The notes under the pieces are model-generated. The model was not told where the DNA came from and searched no databases. It worked only from the letters and a program-made list of their open reading frames with translations. DNA of 64,000 bases, taken from positions 135,461 to 199,460 of the forward strand of contig NW_014577337.1 in the NCBI RefSeq assembly GCF_000485595.1, in the 5' to 3' direction. Position numbers and translations under genes: made by a program. Shown here piece by piece: positions 32,501 through 43,620 of the stretch. The stretch comes from Priapulus caudatus. Lineage: Eukaryota; Priapulida; Priapulimorpha; Priapulimorphida; Priapulidae. Position 1 is the first letter of the stretch; every line of letters starts with the position of its first letter.

Positions 32501-32769
32501 ACGAGGTCTTGGTCAAGGTCAGTGTTAATGTCAACACCGCCAGACAACAACAATGAGTCATCAACAAGGGCGAGGTACATTCACCACCGCACCGCAAACT
32601 TCTCAACAGTGTATGTTACAATTTCTTTGATGATTTTTCAGAAAAGTATTGTTGATAGCCTTTGAATAATTAACACCATATAAAGAGAAGCCGCGGGCGT
32701 TTCATTTGGAGTATATTTATTTGAAAGCATTTCAATCGTGAACGCACATGCATGGGATTACAAACAGGG

Positions 32770-33007
32770 TGTTACTTGCTCTAGTTATAGAGCTAGTTGT
32801 TCTAGTTCCAGAGCTAGTTGCTCTAGTTCTAGTGCTATTTGTTCTAGTTCCAGAGCTAGTTGTTCTAGTTCTATAGCTAGTTGCTCTAGTTCTATTGCTA
32901 GTTGTTCTAGTGCTACTTGTTCTAGTTCTAGAACTAGTTGCTATGGTTCTATAGCCAGTTGTTCTAGTTCTAGTGCTAGTTGTTCTAGTTCTAGTGCTAG
33001 TTGTTCT
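32770..33007 (+). repeat. 21-bp minisatellite (GTTCTAGTTCTAGWGCTAGTT)
   Basis: About eleven units of 21 bp with point variation and one shortened unit. The plus-strand frame 32738-33028 (96 codons, ATG to stop) stays open through it as a Cys/Ser heptapeptide repeat (ASCSSSR/S). I cannot support a gene: there is no signal peptide or flanking coding signal. Confidence 0.9.
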
Positions 33008-33577
33008 GACAACGGGCCGCAGGCGTAGACATAAAACGCGAGACCACAGTCATGCTCATACATATGGGACTGAACTTACAATAAAAGATTAGTATAAAAT
33101 ACAACAAATTTTTCTAAAAACACGTGGAATATCAGTATAAAGTACTGTAACCGTCGGTTACGATGGTTTGTCTTGGAAGTCACCCGAGACGAATCGGCGT
33201 GCGTATATCATGCTCCCTCTACCTCGATCCTCCGCTCCTGCTTCTCTTCTGCGGCATGCCTCTACCAAGGTGTAGGAGAGATTCTCGCACTACGTCAAGA
33301 GAAAGATTTTTCATATAAATAACTATGAGGGAAAATATTACATCGATTAATGACATAATAAGTGGAATGATTTTCAAATTAATCAAACATGTAAGCTTAA
33401 GAGCAACGTTTACAAAACGTGAAATAAAATAAAAAGTGAGTTTTTACTTAATTAGGCTTGCATAGCTGAGGCAATTCTCGGCTGTCCTTATAACATTACA
33501 GTAACCAGCATAGAAAAATTTGAATAATTAAAAAAAACTCGATATCTCGATATATGTTAATATATAATCAATGATAC
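33008..33577. other. No gene seen
   Basis: Mixed to AT-rich sequence with no recognisable ORF or repeat. Confidence 0.5.
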
Positions 33578-33971
33578 GTCAATTATATCCAATTTCAGGG
33601 AGTTTTGTGATACGGAAACTAGTAAATAAATAAATAGGGGCCTACCTTTGTTCTTAGCAGTTCCGGCCTTTAATCGGAGTGGTGGGCCGTCAGCGATTCT
33701 ACATGGAAATGTCAATATCAAGTCTACTGTATAAATAAACACATCTGTATTAGTATATTATCACTAAGATTAATAACTCTAGATATAAATTATTATATAC
33801 TCAATATTTTAATTATCAATAATTAATATATATAGTATGATATATATCATATTAATTCATATACAATAATACATAATTAATCCATTATATCCAATTTCAG
33901 GGTGTTATGTGATGCGGAAACTAGTAAATGAACAAATACCTTTACTCTTAGCCGTTTCTTTAATCGGAGAG
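33578..33971 (+). repeat. Direct repeat pair, about 90 bp each
   Basis: ATTATATCCAATTTCAGGG to CTTTAATCGGAG occurs at 33578-33682 and, shortened, at 33883-33971. AT-rich spacer. Confidence 0.8.
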
Positions 33972-34140
33972 CTGTCGTCTGAGGCATTGTGAGTCATCAA
34001 TCATTTACCTGATGAGAGTATATAAACATCATTTATGTATTAATTGATTTATTTATACTGGTAATGTTGGAGTCTGCTGTCCTGGCGTAAACTAATGCAC
34101 ATATGAAGTAACTAGGATATTTAATAATTCTAATGTAAAA

Positions 34141-34384
34141 TTAAAACAATGAAATTTTGATAAAACAATAACATTCACATGCATCATTTACCTTATTGCT
34201 ACTATTAATACTTACACATCATTCAGCCAACAAATGCGGCGAGGCGCAACCGAAATGACCTGAAATATAAAATCACAGAAAACGTTGTCAGGTTATGGCT
34301 GCTCGAGAAATATCATGTCAGATTCAACACACACGAATTCACAGCTTCAGCAGCCACTTGACCAAAATTTTTCTTTATTATAAA
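34141..34384 (+). repeat. Direct repeat left of the gap
   Basis: Starts TTAAAACAATGAAATTTTGA and recurs at 34553-34777 with about 85% identity and indels, including TTATGGCTGCTCGAGAAATA and GAATTCASAGCTTCA. No gene recognised. Confidence 0.9.
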
Positions 34385-34514
34385 CATCACATCCACATGT
34401 AGCCTAGCATCCAGTGAAAATAACACACACGCACGCATGCAAATACTAAATACTAACAGTAACCAGCATGGAAAATGCGGATAACTAAATTTACCATATT
34501 CAGTCTTTATTATT

Positions 34515-34552
34515 NNNNNNNNNNNNNNNNNNNNNNNNNNNNNNNNNNNNNN
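34515..34552. other. Assembly gap (38 N)
   Basis: A run of 38 N lies between the two copies of a direct repeat, so the join may be a collapsed or mis-scaffolded tandem or allelic copy. Confidence 0.99.
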
Positions 34553-34777
34553 TTAAAACAATGAAATTTTGATAAAACATTCGCATGCATCATTTACCTT
34601 ATTGCTACTACTGTATTACTACTTACACATCATTCGGTACACAAATGCGGTGTGTGCGCAACCGGAATAACCTGAAATATAAAATCATAGAAAACGTCAG
34701 ATTATGGCTGCTCGAGAAATACCATGTCACACACGAATTCAGAGCTTCACCAGCCACGTGACCAAAATGGCTTCTTT
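34553..34777 (+). repeat. Direct repeat right of the gap
   Basis: Second copy of 34141-34384. It starts at the first base after the N run. Confidence 0.9.
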
Positions 34778-35393
34778 ACTACATTTAATACACATCACAT
34801 CCGTATGTATATATAGCCTATCCAGTAAAAATAACGCGCACGCACGCACGCTGTCTGATACGCGCACAATATACTTACAACAAAATAACACATTTACGTT
34901 GACGTGTAAACGACGACGACCGTCATTTATAACCAAACCTAATTATCCATTAATTAACAAAAATAGAACAGAGCGTGCATGCTTATGGCAGCGAATTGTG
35001 CACGTGACACCGTATTTCAAATATCGTACGTTGCATGTGCTAATCAAACATTCATTATTATATAAGTAAACTTACCTACAAACGTAACGCGAAGGACGAT
35101 GTATTGTCACCTATATGCGTAGAAGTAAAAACCAATGTTAAAATCAACGTTAACAACAATAATGAAGATTGCTCTAAAGATGTTTACTCCAGAACAAAGT
35201 ATACAAGAGTTCACTCTGTGTTACCACCATAAAACTTCATGCGGTATATCGTAATTTTTACTAGCGATCGATGGGTAGCTTGTTAGCGCATGTTCTCATT
35301 GTCGCCAATGCACGGTCATTAAACCAACAACGAAATATATACGCTATATCAGAACGCGTTTGGGTGAATGCTTGCTCTGACAACGCCCGAACC
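34778..35393. other. No gene seen
   Basis: AT-rich. The plus-strand ORF starting at 34704 has no recognisable domain. Confidence 0.5.
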
Positions 35394-35708
35394 CGTTAGT
35401 GTGGCTCATAGGGTCTATATCCCCTAGTGTACTATCGGAGGGTACCCTGGGTACGGTTCGATATATCGGAACGTACCCTGGTAACTATCTGATATGGCTA
35501 GAGTTAGAGTTAGGGTTAGGGTTAGGGTTAGGGTTAGGGTTAGGGAGTAGGCGTAGGCGTAGGCGACTCTCTAGACTCGTTAGTGGAGTAGGCGAGGTAC
35601 GGTCCGGCATATTAGATAGTACCAGGGTACGTTCCGATATATCGAACCTTACCCAGGGTACCCTCTGATAGTACCCTGGGGGACATAGACCCTCTCAGCG
35701 TTAGTGTG
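35394..35708. mobile_element. Second TIR element holding a TTAGGG array
   Basis: The 10-bp CGTTAGTGTG flanks the element on both sides (35394-35403, 35699-35708). Inverted arms of about 85-90 bp (35410-35495 against 35605-35693) include GGGTACCCTGGGTA, TTCGATATATCGGAACGTAC and CCTGGTAACTATCT or close variants. The centre (35505-35550) holds six perfect TTAGGG units within GTTAGAGTTAGGG..., then GTAGGC repeats. The TSD length fits Mutator-like elements. Non-coding. Confidence 0.82.
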
Positions 35709-35824
35709 ACGTGTCATTTCTTTAACTGGCTCAGCGTCAGTAGACGAATTCTGAATATCAGGTATATTACAGTATACACAGTATATTTACATATTTATAA
35801 TTACGTGATAATACATAATATGAT

Positions 35825-35866
35825 ATCAAGAGTAGATAATAGAGATCTCTATTATCTACTCTTGAT
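35825..35866. repeat. Perfect 42-bp palindrome
   Basis: ATCAAGAGTAGATAATAGAGA is followed directly by its exact reverse complement, centred between 35845 and 35846, with no spacer. Confidence 0.97.
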
Positions 35867-36319
35867 GATATCTATGTTAGAACTTACACTGCTTGCCATG
35901 ACGTGTCTACTGTCATAGCTGGGAAATTAGAAGCAGACAAACCAACACACAGGATAGCTTGTTCTTAACAGTGCTGCCCAAGTCACACGTCGCTCCTTAG
36001 TGAGGTCTCGCGAGAGAGAACCCCGTCAGGGCGTGCCAAACCGGTATAAATTACAGGTACTGAAGTAGGTAATTTAGATATACGAACTTTTAAATTATTT
36101 CCGCCGAGAGATGGCGCCACTATGTCATATTTAACTACATATACGACATCGGTGAGGTTCTAGTTTTACTAAATTAAAAAATAAAGTACAATAAAACCGA
36201 TATAAAATAACGAACTCTAGACTCAATAAGGTGTTTTGTGTAAATTCGTACATTACGGAAGAGTTGGACCAGTGGGCAACCCCTGTCCCCTTCCCGTGCC
36301 GCGCTCCTGTGGGAGATGG
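35867..36319. other. No gene seen
   Basis: Mixed sequence including GGTCTCGCGAGAGAGAACC (about 36003-36022), an imperfect palindrome. Confidence 0.5.
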
Positions 36320-36920
36320 GGAAGCAATGCTGCACGCAGGTGCGTGGAGTGAGGGAGAGAGACAAATGAGAGATGAGGTAGAGGGGGGAGGGAGAATGGT
36401 AGGAAGGTACCAGAAAGAAGGGTAGATGGAGCGAGAGCGAGTAAGAGGTGAGAAGATCGCCAGATAATGACATGTGTAGGAAGAGAGGAGAGAGAGAAAA
36501 GAGAGAGGAGATGCATGGGTAACGGGGCAGAGAGCGAGTAAGAGGTGAGAAGATCGCCAAAGGATGAAATTGCTAGTGAAGAGGAGAAAGAGCAGGAGAA
36601 AGAAGAGAGAGAGAGAGAGATGAGACGAAGAGAGAGGAGAGAGGAGGGAAGAGAGAGAGAGAGAGGCGAGTAATGGGAGTGCGAAAGATGCCAGAAGAGA
36701 GGGGTACGGCGAGAGGAGAAGAGAGAGAGCGAGAGAAGAAGAGAGAGAGATAGAGAGAGAGAGAGAGAGGAGAGAGAAGAGAGATGAGAGAGAGAGAGCG
36801 CGAGAGAGAGAGAGAGACGGGAGGGAGCGATGGGGGGGAGGGAAAAAGAAGAGAAAAAAGAGGGTGTGAGATACAGCGAAAGGAGGTAGGATGTGAGGGA
36901 AGGAGAGAGGGAGGAGGGGT
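36320..36920. repeat. GA-rich microsatellite tract
   Basis: Imperfect (GA)n with embedded direct repeats such as GAGCGAGTAAGAGGTGAGAAG at 36431 and 36532. Confidence 0.93.
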
Positions 36921-37156
36921 AAAAGCTAGACAGATACCAATCTTAAGACGTTAAATACAAAAACAATTTCTTTATTAATCATACATACAACAACAATCAC
37001 GTACACCTCGCGCCATCTGCCTTCGCTGCTGCTGCTACTGCCACCACACGGCAGTCACTACTACATGATTTTACATCGCCTGAACTCATCACTCACTGAG
37101 CACTGTCATGAATCGTACGTAACCTACATTCACCACTCAGCACAGCCTCGAAGCGT
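36921..37156. other. Unassigned
   Basis: No LTR or gag is recognised upstream of the gypsy fragment that begins near 37200. Confidence 0.5.
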
Positions 37157-37199
37157 GTGAGAGGTCTCTCATCGTCTCTCATCGTTGTTCGGTTGAAGG

Positions 37200-40040
37200 T
37201 TTTCACGTGCCATTGGTCTCGGCAACGCTTGTACCCGTATGGCAGGAAGGATTCGCTAACGTCGCTTGGAAAGTTTTGGGCCGATGTAGAAATCGAGGGT
37301 GTGAAAACTCACTCTGATTTTACCATTATCGCTGAAAGTGCGCGTCCTATTCTTGGTAGGTCCACGGCCGAAAAACTGAAAGTCCTCAAAGTCGGATTTG
37401 AGGCAGTTCGAGGTAGTTGTAATCAGATAGGATCTGACCCTAAGCCTATATGGATCGAGGAGATCAAGCACGAATTTCCGGGATGTTTCAACGGGATCGG
37501 TAAACTTAAGGATTACCAGGCGACCATTCATTTGGATCCGAACTTTAAATCGGTGGTGCAAAGCTAGAGAAGAGTGCCTTACGGAATGCGGGACAAACTC
37601 GAGAGCAAGATTCAGGAGTTAATTCGTGATGACATAATCGAACCAGTGGAGGGACCGACCCGCTGGGTGAGCCCGGTAGTTATCATTCCTAAGAAATCCG
37701 GCGAGATTAGGTTATGCGTGGATATGAGGCAGGCCAACAAGGCTGTAATCCGAGAACGCCATCCGATTCCGACCGTGGACGAGGTGTTACAGAAAATAAA
37801 CGGCAGTACCGTTTATAGCAAGTTAGATCTGAAAAGTGGGTTTCATCAAATTGAGCTTGATGAGGAATCGCGAGGGATCACAACGTTCTCTACACACTTA
37901 GGCCTGTTCCGTTATAAGCGCTTATAATGTTCGGAATCAGTTCAGCACCTGAACTTTTCTAACACATCGTGCAACAGGTGATCGCCTAATGCGAAGGTTG
38001 TGAGAATATTTCCGATGATTTGATCATTCACGGTCGCGGACGCAAGGATTATGATTCGCGATTGACAAATGTGCTAGCTAAACTGCACGACCGGGGACTG
38101 ACTTTAAATGAACCAAAATGCGAAATAGCTATGCCGCAGCTCGAGTTTATGGGTCATAACCTGGGTGGCCACGGGATTTCGCCAACTCATGAGCCTCAGA
38201 AGTCCGTAGTTTCATGGGCCTTGTCAACTTTAGCGCTCGTTTTATTCGCAATCTGGCCTCTATCGCTGAACCGTTGAGGAGGTTAACGCGTCGCGAGAAG
38301 GAATTCGTTTGGGGAAAAGAACAGGAGGAATCTTTCCAAGCGCTGAGGGAGGCATTGAGTAACGCGGAGAACTTGGCCTATTTCAAAACTGGAGCAAAGA
38401 CTGAGATCATTGTCGATGCTGGACCCGTCGGTCTGGGAGCCATGCTCGTGCAGAATCAGGATAATCAGAAACGTGTCATTTGCTACGCTAGCAGAAGTTT
38501 GAAAAACGTGGAGCGCAGGTACTCGCAAACGGAGAAGGAGGCCTTAGGTATTGTCTGGGCCTCTGAACGTTTTTATGTGTTCCTGTATGGGATGTCCTTC
38601 GAAATTGTGACCGACCATAAGCCGCTTGTGTACATTTAATAAGTGTACATTTATTCGAAGAAATCGAAACCATCCGCTAGGATCGAGCGTTGGGTCTTAA
38701 AGCTACAACCGAATATTCCGGGTAAGGAAATGACCGCAGACGCATTGTCTAGACTGATCAGGGACACTGACTGTGAACGCGAAAACACGGATCCCGCGGA
38801 GGATTATGTCAGACTAATCGTGAGGGAAGCATCCCCGAGGGCACTGCAAATCCGAGAAATTGAGAGCGCGTCCGCCGAAGATGATACATTGGACATTGTG
38901 AGAGACTGTGTGAAGGACAGTGATTGGGCTTATCTGCCCACTGAGTTCAAGCCTGTTCATGTGACATGACCTGTTCACGGACAGAGACGTGTAAGTCGTG
39001 TCATGGATGCCAGCTGGTCAGCCAGCCGTCAAACCCGGAATCTGTCAAACAAACTGAAATGCCTACACAGCCCTGGCATGATTTGGCCGCAGACCTGATG
39101 GGCCCGCTGGCCTCAGGGGAGTGGATATTCGCGGTAGTAGACTATTACAGTCGGTTTTTTGAAATTGACTTTATGAAGACCACGACGTCCGACAAGTTGA
39201 CAAGTTTGGACAGGATGTTCACAAGGCATGGATATCCTGTCGCTGAAAACCGACAACGGACCTAACTTGGTATCTGAAGTGTTCGAGTCTTACCTCCGCG
39301 AAACTGGTAGTGAACACCGCAAAACGACGCCATTGTGGCCACAGGCCAATGGCGAGATCGAGTGCCAAAACCGCAGCATGCTAAAAGCTTTGAAAATCGC
39401 TCAAGTCGAAGGGAGAGACTGGAAATCTGAATTGAACAAGTTCTTGCTAGCTTACCGTACCACCCCGCACACAACAACTGGAGTAAGCCCGTCCGAACTT
39501 TTGTACGGGAGACAGATCAGGTCGAAAATGCCTGAGTGGTCAGAGGGAAACATTCGGAGTCAGAAAGACTTGGCCGCAAAAGACAGGGATGCAGAATCAA
39601 AGCAAAAGACCACTGACTATGCAGATAATCGCAGAAACGCGCGCGAAAGCGACCTCACCATCGGAGACCAAGCCCTCTTGCGACAACCGCGTCAAAACAA
39701 ACTGTCAACTTAGTTTGCCGAAAAGCCGCTCATTGTCATAGAGAAGACCGGCAGCCAGGTGACCATTGAATCCGATCGTGGCGGGCGGTACAAACGCAAC
39801 ACATCGCATCTGAAAAAGTTTGTGGCCGACCCTGGAATCGTCGTTGGGCCTGACGACAACCCAGGTCCAGATCAAGTTTCGCTAGGAGAGATGGAGACAC
39901 CATAACCTGAAGTTGTCATCGAGACACCCAGTCCTAGAGCATCTACTTGGGCCAGAAGACCGATCAGAGAGCGTCGTCCCCCAGCTAGATTCAAAGACTT
40001 TGACATGAGTGTTGAAGACAGTGACTCTGTACATGTAGTA
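37200..40040 (+). pseudogene. Ty3/gypsy pol, 5'-truncated and frame-broken
   Basis: Starts within the protease C-terminus (HSDFTIIAESARPILGRSTA, about 37305-37370). Reverse transcriptase 37440-38190: RWVSPVVIIPKKSGEIRLCVD, then YSKLDLKSGFHQIEL; the palm box region reads NISDDLIIHG (about 38005-38030) after stops. The thumb ends SFMGLVNFSARFI. RNase H 38214-38639: IIVDAGPVGLGAMLVQ, YSQTEKEALGIVWASERF, VTDHKPLVYI. Integrase: CKSCHGCQ zinc-binding remnant (38985), LAADLMGPL first Asp (39090), KTDNGPNLVS second Asp (39245), PQANGEIECQNRSM catalytic Glu (39345), YRTTPHTTTGVSPSELLYGR. Stops at 37565-37567, 37925-37927, 38637-38639 and near 39713 disrupt it. Gag is absent. The 3' LTR follows at 40305. 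Confidence 0.9.
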
Positions 40041-40304
40041 AAGTGACTCTGTGTATGCGTTGTGAACCGTTGTAGTTGTTTCACTATAAAATCATTAGTC
40101 ATTCCGCTATAAATCATTAGCATGATTAGTTGAGGAAATTACAAAGTTAAGTGTTAAGTGCAAAGACTGCGCTGTAGTTTAATCTTAGTTGTCAAGTTAT
40201 TTAGTTGTGAGAAAGTTAATTCGGGAGAATTCTTGAGTTACAGAGTAATTCTGAATAATTCCTGTGTCTGGGGATTTACATTTAATTTTTGAGAAAGGAA
40301 GGGA

Positions 40305-40524
40305 TGTAGTGTTTGACAATACATCTTTGCGTTCCGTTCACTACAACTTAACCTGTAATTTACACTTACCCCCGCTAGGGGCCGCGGAGTGTGGTTGTTG
40401 ATAATAAATGGTCGACAGCCGAGTTGGTTTAATCCGTCTTCTAAGTTAAATCTGTAATCATTAAAGCACATGAGGCCGAGAAACCATAAAATAATCTTTG
40501 TGGTTTCAGGGCCACGGTGTTACA
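40305..40524 (+). repeat. 3' LTR of the 37200 gypsy element
   Basis: The polypurine tract GAGAAAGGAAGGGA (40291-40304) precedes TGTAGTGTTTGAC; the end is CACGGTGTTACA. It contains AATAAA at about 40403. No partner LTR was found upstream, consistent with 5' truncation. Confidence 0.78.
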
Positions 40525-41180
40525 AATATTGGAAAAATTCCATAAATATGCCAATGGGATGATGAAAATAATTCAGTCATTTAAAACTGCAATTTACCCC
40601 CTAACCTCAGAATCACCCAATTATAACATGTATTTCATTATGCCACTTTCGCGAATATAAAGACAGATTTTTGCAAGTTAAAATCTTTGATTCTTGTATT
40701 ACTGTTCTCCATAACACTTATTCGATACTTTTATTGGATTCCTTGTCCCTGAAAACATAGGATTAGCATATTTTAAAAGGTGTTTAGGGTGATTAGAGGC
40801 AGAAATACGGCCAAATATGTATTTTATAGCGGCCATTTTGAAAATTCAAAATGGCGGCAATACCGGTATCTCCGCAAATGTAAACATTGTTTTTCGAATT
40901 CCTCATGTTATAACCTTTCCAAAAATGCATAGGTTTGCTAATCTACCATGATTCTAAACTAAATTAAATTTATTGACATAGTGAACCTGACTAGTTGTTA
41001 CAAGATGCCAATAAAGCCATTATTATAATAATTATTACTCTTGTATGTCTAGATCTGAAAGGCGGCTGATCAAACTGGGACAAAATTAATCAGTGTTACC
41101 ACAAGCATGATGAGTCTTCGGCTGAATGTTCTTCGTACTGTATTTTTGAGCGAATCCGTTGCGTTATCGATGAAATCTAG
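40525..41180. other. AT-rich, no gene seen
   Basis: Contains the inverted GCGGCCATTTTGAAAATTCA / AAAATGGCGGC pair at 40830-40860. Nothing else is recognised. Confidence 0.5.
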
Positions 41181-41390
41181 CGGGGTCTTCGTTTTCGTGA
41201 TTTGACCCCCAAATTACGAAAATGAAGACCCTCATCAAACTGCCAAAATATCACATTTTATACGTCAGGGCACCAGCAGACTCTTCCTCAATGTTGTGGT
41301 ACTAATGGCATGGTTGAGGGAGTCTTCGTTTTTGGGTCTTCGTTTTCGAGGTCTTTGGTCTTCGGTCTTCGTTTTCGTAACACCCGTACT
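41181..41390. repeat. GGTCTTCGTTTTCG repeats and foldback
   Basis: GGGGTCTTCGTTTTCGT (41188) pairs with ACGAAAATGAAGACCC (41217-41232) across TGATTTGACCCCCAAATT. Further direct GTCTTCGTTTTCG units follow at 41335-41380. Confidence 0.8.
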
Positions 41391-41604
41391 GGCAAGCAGT
41401 AAGATTTGTGTGCAGTCCTCGTATTTTTATGCTTTTACTTGCTAATCTATAAGAATGTGATTTTAATACCAGATAATTAAACAATTTTTGTTTAATTTAA
41501 AGGTCCAAGTACGGTGTTCTAGAGGGCAGATATTCTGGCGACATGATACAGAAAATTGGTGGAGTACTGCCAGTTAGTGTTCAAGGATTTGAACATGATC
41601 AGAC

Positions 41605-41802
41605 TGTCACGATACTATTCGGTAATATATGAGTAATATCACAGTGTTAGAGCCAACCGGGAAGGTTCTTAGAATCAAAACTGAAACCGACTTGTTATTC
41701 ATGATCTGTGTTTGGTTGAGCTGATTGTGTTATTGTGTGGCTTGTTAAAGAAATGTCTTCTGTTCATTAAAAGATATAGTTCGTGGTATCCTGAACGCGA
41801 CA
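41605..41802 (+). repeat. 5' LTR of the 41605-46270 gypsy element
   Basis: 198 bp, TGTCACGATACTATTCGG to GAACGCGACA. Roughly 95% identical to the 3' LTR at 46069-46270 (about ten substitutions and a 4-bp indel). Preceded by CAGAC (41600-41604). Confidence 0.95.
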
Positions 41803-41814
41803 TGGTGTCAGAAG
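41803..41814 (+). promoter_or_regulatory. Primer-binding site
   Basis: TGGTGTCAGAAG directly follows the 5' LTR. It begins with the TGG expected to pair with a tRNA 3' CCA end. The same 11-base core is at 60169. Confidence 0.85.
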
Positions 41815-41865
41815 TAAACATGGACATACAGTGATTATTAAAAAGCAAGCGGGGACGACGCTATA

Positions 41866-42370
41866 CACGTACACGCGCGCACACTCGGGTACACACACGT
41901 GCACGCGGGTACATGCACGTGCACGCGGGTACATGCACGTACACGCGGGTACACGCACGTACACGCGGGTACACGCAGATACACGCACGTACATGCAGGT
42001 ACACGCGGGTACACGACTCACGTACACGGCGTAGACACGCCAGTATAACACGCACGTACATGCAGGTACACGCGGTACACAACACGCACTAGTACACGCG
42101 ACGTACCCTGGCGGGTACACGCGGGTACACCACGTACACGCGAGTACACGCCCGACACGTGCACGCGTCCACGCGACGTACACTGGAGATACACCACGTA
42201 CACTCGAGTACACGCACGTACACGCGGGTACAGCGGAGATACACGCACAAGGATGCCGGCGGCGTCCGCTCGCACCACGCATCGTGGAGCGACCCGGTGA
42301 CCACGCCAGATACACTCCCGCACGACAGCCGCGGGTACACGCGCACGTAACATTCCGCGGGTAACACGCA
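41866..42370 (+). repeat. GTACACGCGG minisatellite in gypsy leader
   Basis: Units of about 10-20 bp, (GTACACGCGG)(GTACACGCAC), regular at 41885-42010 and degenerate after. It resumes at about 43180-43260 beyond a foldback element. ORFs in it are artefacts. Confidence 0.9.
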
Positions 42371-42387
42371 CGTGTATGGCTGCCACA

Positions 42388-43151
42388 GTGGACAACAAAG
42401 TCAGAGACAATCATGACTGACAATAGTCTATGCGCATATAATCGACCAATGGAAGACGACGGCATATATGCCCTGCATTATAAATGACATAGACTGAGGC
42501 ATTATTAGTGCCCGCTATAATCTGGAGCCAATCAAATCAATAGGAATTTTGTGCGCACCATAAATAACTGTCCGTCCCACCCGTGTTGTACCGCACCTGT
42601 CCGTCCCAAAAATCAAAGAATCTATCCCTCTTGACCCATAAATAAACTGTCCGTCCCGTTTTTACACTTCCGTCCCGTTTTACCAATTGCATGAATGTAT
42701 TGGGACTGGTATCCGGCTCACCCTGCCTACAGCAATGAAACTACGCTTCTGCGACGACAGTTCGGCCGCGAAACCATCTACCAGACGTGGAAAAATCTCA
42801 GCGGCGGCCAGTGCCCATGAGCATAATTGGGGGCACAGCGCCCTAGCATAACATCATTACATTGTATTCAGCCGAACCAAGACAAGTGGCTCTCGAGACG
42901 GTCAAAACGCGGAGACGGAGTTATTTTATGGTGACATAATTCCTTTGATTTTTGGGACGGAAGTGGTCAAGAACGGGGACGGAAGTTATTTATGGTGGAA
43001 CATAATTCTTTGATTTGGATTGGCTGCGATATATATGCGGGCCATATATTCGCAATTTATAGCGGGCATATATTTCCTCCGCTTCCCATGTGGTGATTAT
43101 ATGCGGGCAATAGTAATATCGTCAGTCATCTAGTTCTTGTATTTTGTCCAC
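42388..43151. mobile_element. Foldback element with long inverted arms
   Basis: Left arm about 42388-42660, right arm about 42890-43151. Shared blocks read inward: GTGGACAA, GACTGAC, GCATATAATC, GCCCGCTATAA, AGCCAATCAAATCAA (right: AGCCAATCCAAATCAA), CCATAAATAACT, CCGTCCCAAAAATCAAAG. No ORF. It splits the GTACACGC minisatellite, so it is younger than that array. Confidence 0.78.
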
Positions 43152-43319
43152 CTGGGGGCAATCTATAACACCGGTGGCAGCGCGGCGGGCACACGCACGT
43201 ACCCCACATTGCTACAAGCCGCGGCGTACACGTCACCTGCACGCGGTACACCCACGTACCGCGACCCATGCTGAACACCTTGGCGCCGCGCATAGATCTG
43301 TCTGTTACAAAATCATGTG

Positions 43320-43620
43320 ATGTTCGTAACGAACCACTCCCAGTAGAGTGACTTTCGTTTAACGAAAATTCCTCGCAGTAGCTGATTCGTAATGAAATCA
43401 TTTCCGCTCGTAGTTCGATTTCGTTAACGATAATCACTCTTGTTAGACTTGATTCGTTACGAAAATCAAACTGATTTTTGTAACGAAACTCACTCGCATA
43501 GGCTGCTTCTGCGCGCGTACGACATCACTCGCAGCTACCTGAATCTCGTAACGACAATCCACTCTTGGTAGAGCTCTTCGATTTCGTACAAAATCATGAT
43601 TTTCGTAAACGAAATCAAGT
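43320..43620. repeat. Array of TTTCGTAACGAAA palindromes
   Basis: About nine variants of the palindrome (for example TTCGTAACGAA at 43328, TTTCGTTTAACGAAA at 43353, TTTCGTTAACGA at 43422, ATTCGTTACGAAAAT at 43453, TTTTCGTAAACGAAATC at 43602) alternate with spacers containing CACTC(G/T)...AGTAG. Spacing is 22-35 bp, with one larger gap. Confidence 0.85.

Noticed and set aside
41767-42465. 232-codon Val/Cys/Thr-rich minus-strand ORF
   Set aside because: Reads through the GTACACGC minisatellite and the reverse of the 5' LTR and primer-binding site.
43320-43620. CRISPR array
   Set aside because: Repeats are degenerate palindromes with variable spacing and related spacers, in eukaryotic DNA within a retroelement.
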